DNA of 64,000 bases. Source: Streptomyces sp. NRRL S-455 (GTDB lineage Bacteria; Actinomycetota; Actinomycetes; Streptomycetales; Streptomycetaceae). The first letter of the stretch is position 1. Every line of letters begins with the position of its first letter. The stretch spans positions 1-64,000 of the forward strand of contig NZ_JOCT01000025.1 in NCBI RefSeq assembly GCF_000717875.1, given 5' to 3'. A program made the position numbers and the translations under genes. Under the pieces are notes generated by a model. That model worked only from the letters and a program-made list of their open reading frames with translations, was not told the DNA's origin and did no database searches. This document shows, piece after piece, positions 60,427 to 64,000 of the stretch.

Positions 60427-61230
60427 GTGAACGACGGCGACGGAACCCTCGCGGCAGGAGCCCAGGGGAGGAAGTTCGGCCCGCTCGGCACCGCCTTGGT
60501 GATCATCCCGACCTACAACGAGGCGGAGAACATCAAGAGCATCGTCGGCCGGGTGCGGGGGGCCGTCCCCGAGGCACACGTGCTGGTGGCCGACGACAAC
60601 AGCCCGGACGGCACGGGCAAGCTGGCCGACGAGCTGGCCGTCGACGACGACCACGTCCACGTGCTGCACCGCAAGGGCAAGGAGGGCTTGGGCGCGGCCT
60701 ACCTCGCCGGCTTCCGCTGGGGTCTGGAGCGCGACTACGGCGTGCTGATCGAGATGGACGCCGACGGCTCCCACCAGCCCGAGGAACTGCCCCGTCTGCT
60801 CACCGCCCTCAAGAGCGCCGACCTGGTCCTCGGCTCGCGCTGGGTGCCGGGCGGCCGGGTGGTGAACTGGCCGAAGTCGCGCGAGATGATCTCCCGGGGC
60901 GGCAGCCTCTACTCCCGCCTGGCGCTCGACCTGCCGCTGCGTGACATCACCGGCGGCTACCGTGCCTTCCGCCGCGAGACCCTCGAGGGACTCGGTCTCG
61001 ACGAGGTCGCCTCACAGGGCTACTGCTTCCAGGTCGACCTCGCCCGCCGCGCGGTCAAGGCCGGCTATCACGTGGTCGAGGTGCCGATCACCTTCGTCGA
61101 GCGCGAACACGGTGACTCCAAGATGAGCCGCGACATCCTGGTGGAGGCGCTGTGGCGGGTCACGGCGTGGGGCGTGGGGGAGCGGGTGAGCAAGGTCACG
61201 GGGAACGGCGGCAGGCCGTCGAAGCCGTAG
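60427..61230 (+). CDS. ppm1: Polyprenol phosphate mannosyltransferase
   Basis: 267 residues, GT2 family. It transfers mannose from GDP-mannose to polyprenyl phosphate for protein O-mannosylation. VIIPTYNEAENI opens the fold. DDNSPDGTG near 59-67 and EMDADGSHQPEELP near 108-121 hold the acidic metal and catalytic residues. No membrane span or Lnt domain is fused to it, as in other streptomycetes. In S. coelicolor this enzyme is needed for phage phiC31 infection. GTG with GAAGGGG seven bases upstream. Confidence 0.93.
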   Translation: MNDGDGTLAAGAQGRKFGPLGTALVIIPTYNEAENIKSIVGRVRGAVPEAHVLVADDNSPDGTGKLADELAVDDDHVHVLHRKGKEGLGAAYLAGFRWGLERDYGVLIEMDADGSHQPEELPRLLTALKSADLVLGSRWVPGGRVVNWPKSREMISRGGSLYSRLALDLPLRDITGGYRAFRRETLEGLGLDEVASQGYCFQVDLARRAVKAGYHVVEVPITFVEREHGDSKMSRDILVEALWRVTAWGVGERVSKVTGNGGRPSKP

Positions 61231-61324
61231 CCGTGCACCGGGCCGCATCCGGGGCCGGCCGCTCACAGGAACAGCTGCTCACGGGCTTATCCCGTGCTGA
61301 GCCGACGCCAGGCACACTGGAGGC

Positions 61325-61909
61325 ATGACGACTGGCGCTCAGACCCCCAGGTACCCCACCCGGCCCCGGCGCTCCCGGCTGCGCACGTTCCTGCCGCTGG
61401 GCATCGCCGCGTGGTTCGTGCTGGAGATCTGGCTGCTCACGGTGATCGCGGGGGCGTCGAGCGGGCTGGTGGTCTTCCTCGTCCTGGTGGCGGGCTTCGT
61501 CCTCGGCGCGGTCGTGATCAAGCGGGCCGGCCGGCGGGCCTTCCGTAACCTCTCGGAGGCGCTGCAACAGCAGCAGAGCGGCACGATGCCGGCGGCGGCC
61601 CGGCCGAACAGCGAGGGCAACGGCCTGATGATGCTGGGCGGTCTGCTGCTGATGATCCCCGGTGTCGTCTCGGACGCGGTGGGCCTGCTCCTGCTGCTGC
61701 CCCCGGTCCAGAAGGTGGTGAGCCGTTCCGCGGAGCGCACCTTCGAGCGCAAGCTCCGCGAGGCCGACCCGGGCCCCCTGGGTGGCGCCTTCCAGCAGGC
61801 CCGTATGTACCGCCCCGACGGCAAGGTCGTCCAGGGCGAGGTCATCAGGGACGAGAGGGACGAGCCGGGCGACGCTCCGCGGGAGCCGCGTCCGCCGCTG
61901 ACGCACTGA
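61325..61909 (+). CDS. fxsA: FxsA-family membrane protein
   Basis: 194 residues. Hydrophobic spans at about residues 18-38, 40-60 and 100-125, the last with LMMLGGLLLMIPGVVSDAVGL, the FxsA signature. FxsA affects phage T7 exclusion in E. coli, but the actinobacterial role is unknown. The basic C-terminal tail is cytosolic. GGAGG precedes the ATG. Followed by a bidirectional terminator before rbpA. Confidence 0.93.
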   Translation: MTTGAQTPRYPTRPRRSRLRTFLPLGIAAWFVLEIWLLTVIAGASSGLVVFLVLVAGFVLGAVVIKRAGRRAFRNLSEALQQQQSGTMPAAARPNSEGNGLMMLGGLLLMIPGVVSDAVGLLLLLPPVQKVVSRSAERTFERKLREADPGPLGGAFQQARMYRPDGKVVQGEVIRDERDEPGDAPREPRPPLTH

Positions 61910-61930
61910 GCGTTCCCCGGGCACAGAAAA

Positions 61931-61965
61931 CCGCGGGCGCCGTACTTCACGTACGGCGCCCGCGG
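61931..61965. terminator. Bidirectional terminator between fxsA and rbpA
   Basis: 15-bp perfect arms (61931-61945 and 61951-61965) with A-run before and T-rich sequence after, suited to both convergent genes. Confidence 0.85.
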
Positions 61966-62005
61966 TCATTGACGCGCTGTAATTCCGGCCAGGCCCCTGA
62001 GGGAC

Positions 62006-62380
62006 TTACGCCGACTTGCGGCTGTCTCGCGGATGAACCGCGATGTTCATCGCACCGGAGCGCAGAACCGCCAGGCGCTCCTCGAGGACCTCTTCGAGCT
62101 CCTCACGGGTGCGCCGCTCCATCAGCATGTCCCAATGCGTACGCGCGGGCTTGCCCTTCTTCTCTTCAGGGACATCACCGTCCACGAGGAGTGCCTGGGC
62201 TCCGCAGACCTTGCACTCCCACTCCGGCGGGATCTCCGCCTCGACCGAGAAGGGCATCTCGAAGCGGTGCCCCTTCTCGCATGCGTACTCCACGGCCTGG
62301 CGCGGGGCCAGGTCGATGCCGCGGTCCGTCTCGTAGCTGGTCACCACGAGGCGCGTGCCGCGAAGAGCTCGCTCACTCAT
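62006..62380 (-). CDS. rbpA: RNA polymerase-binding protein RbpA
   Basis: 124 residues. RbpA binds HrdB-type sigma factors and RNA polymerase and raises promoter opening and rifampicin tolerance. The zinc ligands Cys34, His38, Cys56 and Cys59 are present (ACEKGH and ECKVC). The C-terminal helix carrying the sigma-interaction domain follows residue 75 (KPARTHWDMLMERRTREEL). GGGAGG precedes the ATG. It is expressed from a SigR-type promoter. Confidence 0.97.
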   Translation of the reverse strand: MSERALRGTRLVVTSYETDRGIDLAPRQAVEYACEKGHRFEMPFSVEAEIPPEWECKVCGAQALLVDGDVPEEKKGKPARTHWDMLMERRTREELEEVLEERLAVLRSGAMNIAVHPRDSRKSA

Positions 62381-62441
62381 GAATCGTGCCTCCCGGGCTT
62401 GTCGCCCACAGGACAGGTGTCGCTGTCGTCGTCATCCGGTC

Positions 62442-62468
62442 AACGTCCGGTCGGCGGTAAAGATTCCC
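62442..62468 (-). promoter_or_regulatory. SigR (thiol-oxidative stress) promoter of rbpA
   Basis: On the minus strand GGGAAT (62463-62468) and GTT (62442-62444) are separated by 18 bp, the exact SigR consensus. SigR control of rbpA is established in S. coelicolor. Confidence 0.85.
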
Positions 62469-62646
62469 GTTCCGAGTCCCGTTCCGGGTCATGCGTCGCC
62501 GTCGTAGCCGCCCTTGTTGTACCCACCAGCGCCCGGTTTGTCACATCTGCTGGCAGATGTAACCTAGCGTTTCGGCATCTTTGACGCGCAGTAACGGTCC
62601 GCCTGGCAGGCCAAACGCGTACACTACAGCCCTTTCGCTTCGAGTG

Positions 62647-63993
62647 CTAAATCCTGTCCGGAACCGGATTCCCCGATTCGGCGATCGCACGCCGCACCGG
62701 GACCCGGGCGAGCAGGGCGAACCCGATGACGAAGAACGCGACCAGCGAGATGATCGCGTCCCGGTAGCTCCCGGTCAGCTGGTAGGCGACACCGAACAGC
62801 AGCGGCCCCAGCCAGCTCATCCCGCGGTCGCTCATCTCGTACGCCGAGAAGTATTCGGCCTCCTTCCCGGGCGGGACGAGATGGGAGAACAGGGACCGGG
62901 ACAGCGCCTGGCTGCCACCGAGGACCAGGCCGATCCCGGCGGCCAGGACGAAGAACCACGCAGGCGCCCCGGCAGGCAGGAAATACCCGGCGACCAGGGT
63001 CAGCGTCCACGCGACCAGTGAGCCGAGGATCGTGCGCTTGGCGCCGTAGGTCCGGGCCAGCCGGCCCATCGTCAGAGCGCCCGCCACCGCCAGCACCTGC
63101 ACCAGCAGCACGGCGCCGATGAGGGTGGACTGCCCGAGGCCCAGCTCCTCGGATCCGTAGACCGAGGCCTGGGAGATCACCGTCTGGATGCCGTCGTTGT
63201 AGACGAGGTACGCCAGCAGGAAGCCCAGGGTCAGGGGGTGGCGGCGCATGTCGCGAACGGTCGCCGCGAGCTGCCGGAAGCCCGGGAGTGCCGCTTCCCG
63301 CGCGGCCGGTCTGCGATCCCGCAGCCGCCGCAGCGGGATGAGGGCGAAAGCCCCCCACCACAGGCCGGCCGACGCCAGGCAGATGCGGACGGCCGTGCTC
63401 TCCGAGACGCCGAAGCCGTCGTGCCCGGTGTAGAGGACCAGGTTGATGACGAGGACCAGCGAGCCCGCCGCGTAGCCGAAGGCCCAGCCCCGGGAGGAGA
63501 CCGCGTCGCGCTGCTCGGGCGGGGCGATCTGCGGCAGATAGGAGTTGTAGAGCATCATCGCGACGGAGTGCGCCGCGTTCGCGACGACCAGCAGCGCCCC
63601 GCCGAGCAGATAGCGGTCACCGTCCAGGAAGAACATGGCCGTCGTGGCCGTGGCTCCCAGGTAGGCGGCGGCCGCGAGCAGCGGCTTCTTGCGGCCGGTG
63701 CGGTCCGCGGCGGCCCCCACCAGGGGCATCGCCATGACCGCCACGATCACCGACAGCGACACCGAGTACGCGAAGAAGGACCCCGCGCGTACCGGGATGC
63801 CGAGGGGATGGACGTACCCGGCGGCGTCGGCGGCCGATTCGGCGACCGAGGTCAGATAGGGGCCCAGGAACACGGTGAGCACGCTCGTCGAATAGACGGA
63901 GCACGCCCAGTCGTAGGCGTACCAGCCCCGCTGCTCGCGTCTGAGCTCCCCGGCCCCGTCGGCCGGTGGTGTCCGCACGGTGTCGGCGCCCAC
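62647..63993 (-). CDS. UMF1 (Atg22-like) family MFS transporter
   Basis: 448 residues with 12 spans. The N terminus RREQRGWYAYDWACSVYSTSV is the UMF1 signature, and AMPLVGAAADRTGRKKPLLA near residue 82 is the A motif. Substrates of UMF1 proteins are not established. The GTG is eight bases from the window end, so a longer N terminus is not excluded but the signature starts about 20 residues in, as usual. Confidence 0.88.
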   Translation of the reverse strand: MGADTVRTPPADGAGELRREQRGWYAYDWACSVYSTSVLTVFLGPYLTSVAESAADAAGYVHPLGIPVRAGSFFAYSVSLSVIVAVMAMPLVGAAADRTGRKKPLLAAAAYLGATATTAMFFLDGDRYLLGGALLVVANAAHSVAMMLYNSYLPQIAPPEQRDAVSSRGWAFGYAAGSLVLVINLVLYTGHDGFGVSESTAVRICLASAGLWWGAFALIPLRRLRDRRPAAREAALPGFRQLAATVRDMRRHPLTLGFLLAYLVYNDGIQTVISQASVYGSEELGLGQSTLIGAVLLVQVLAVAGALTMGRLARTYGAKRTILGSLVAWTLTLVAGYFLPAGAPAWFFVLAAGIGLVLGGSQALSRSLFSHLVPPGKEAEYFSAYEMSDRGMSWLGPLLFGVAYQLTGSYRDAIISLVAFFVIGFALLARVPVRRAIAESGNPVPDRI

Positions 63994-64000
63994 CCGTGCC

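Noticed and set aside
59912..60430. 172-codon plus-strand frame upstream of ppm1
   Set aside because: Low-complexity basic translation without domain sense or a ribosome binding site; the strong promoter at 60002 lies inside it, which argues for a leader instead.

Overview
This is about 64 kb of very GC-rich chromosome (roughly 70% by eye) whose gene content and order point to Streptomyces. bldD lies beside an efp-nusB pair, the pyr operon carries an embedded membrane gene, and sIHF-gmk-rpoZ-coaBC-metK-priA form a run. An FMN-riboswitch ribE-ribM-ribBA-ribH operon, a SigR-type promoter at rbpA, Streptomyces-type dispersed palindromic repeats and DasR-type (dre) operators are also present. From memory the order resembles the S. 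coelicolor region between about SCO1492 and SCO1420. I see no tRNA, rRNA, insertion sequence, prophage or CRISPR array. This is core-chromosome territory, so the novelty is in regulation, gene loss and one catabolic cluster rather than in a large mobile system.

Layout. 0.3-3.2 kb: M24 peptidase homologue, EF-P, NusB, and convergent BldD with an autoregulatory-looking promoter. 3.4-13.4 kb: the complete UMP pathway (pyrR, pyrB, pyrC, membrane protein, carA, carB, pyrD, pyrF) led by a PyrR-binding RNA element that overlaps the pyrR ribosome binding site. 13.6-23.4 kb: sIHF, gmk, rpoZ, coaBC, metK, priA, an HTH protein, fmt and rsmB. 23.4-29.4 kb: MMPL exporter, rpe, a SorC-type regulator, an orphan barstar and a GuaB1-type GMP reductase. 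29.8-36.4 kb: a probable lysine catabolic cluster made of an APC permease, an AsnC/Lrp regulator and, after two unrelated genes, DavA-like and DavB-like enzymes. Both halves are preceded by phased CGCAACG boxes. 36.4-41.4 kb: DUF5995-like protein, NCS2 permease, and a divergent MFS/ROK pair with a shared operator. 41.4-46.7 kb: riboflavin operon, then hisE-hisG-PH protein. 46.9-54.2 kb: a CBS/CNNM pair, an EccA-like ATPase, a kinase-like P-loop protein, a C39-type secreted peptidase and a 46-residue membrane protein. 54.3-64 kb: TetR, a chitinase remnant, acyl-CoA dehydrogenase, small hypotheticals, a second AsnC, an amidohydrolase, Ppm1, FxsA, RbpA and a UMF1-family MFS.

Most interesting signals: (1) the davBA-like operon and the permease-AsnC operon share a triplet of CGCAACG boxes spaced about two and three helical turns, which suggests one lysine-responsive regulon. 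(2) Two near-identical dre-containing promoters read into no intact gene. One (55.25 kb) faces a frameshifted GH18 chitinase fragment, the other (41.45 kb) faces nothing. They look like scars of two lost chitinase genes. (3) A dispersed palindromic repeat has become coding sequence at the N terminus of RibBA. (4) The M24 peptidase homologue and PriA both lack canonical catalytic residues.
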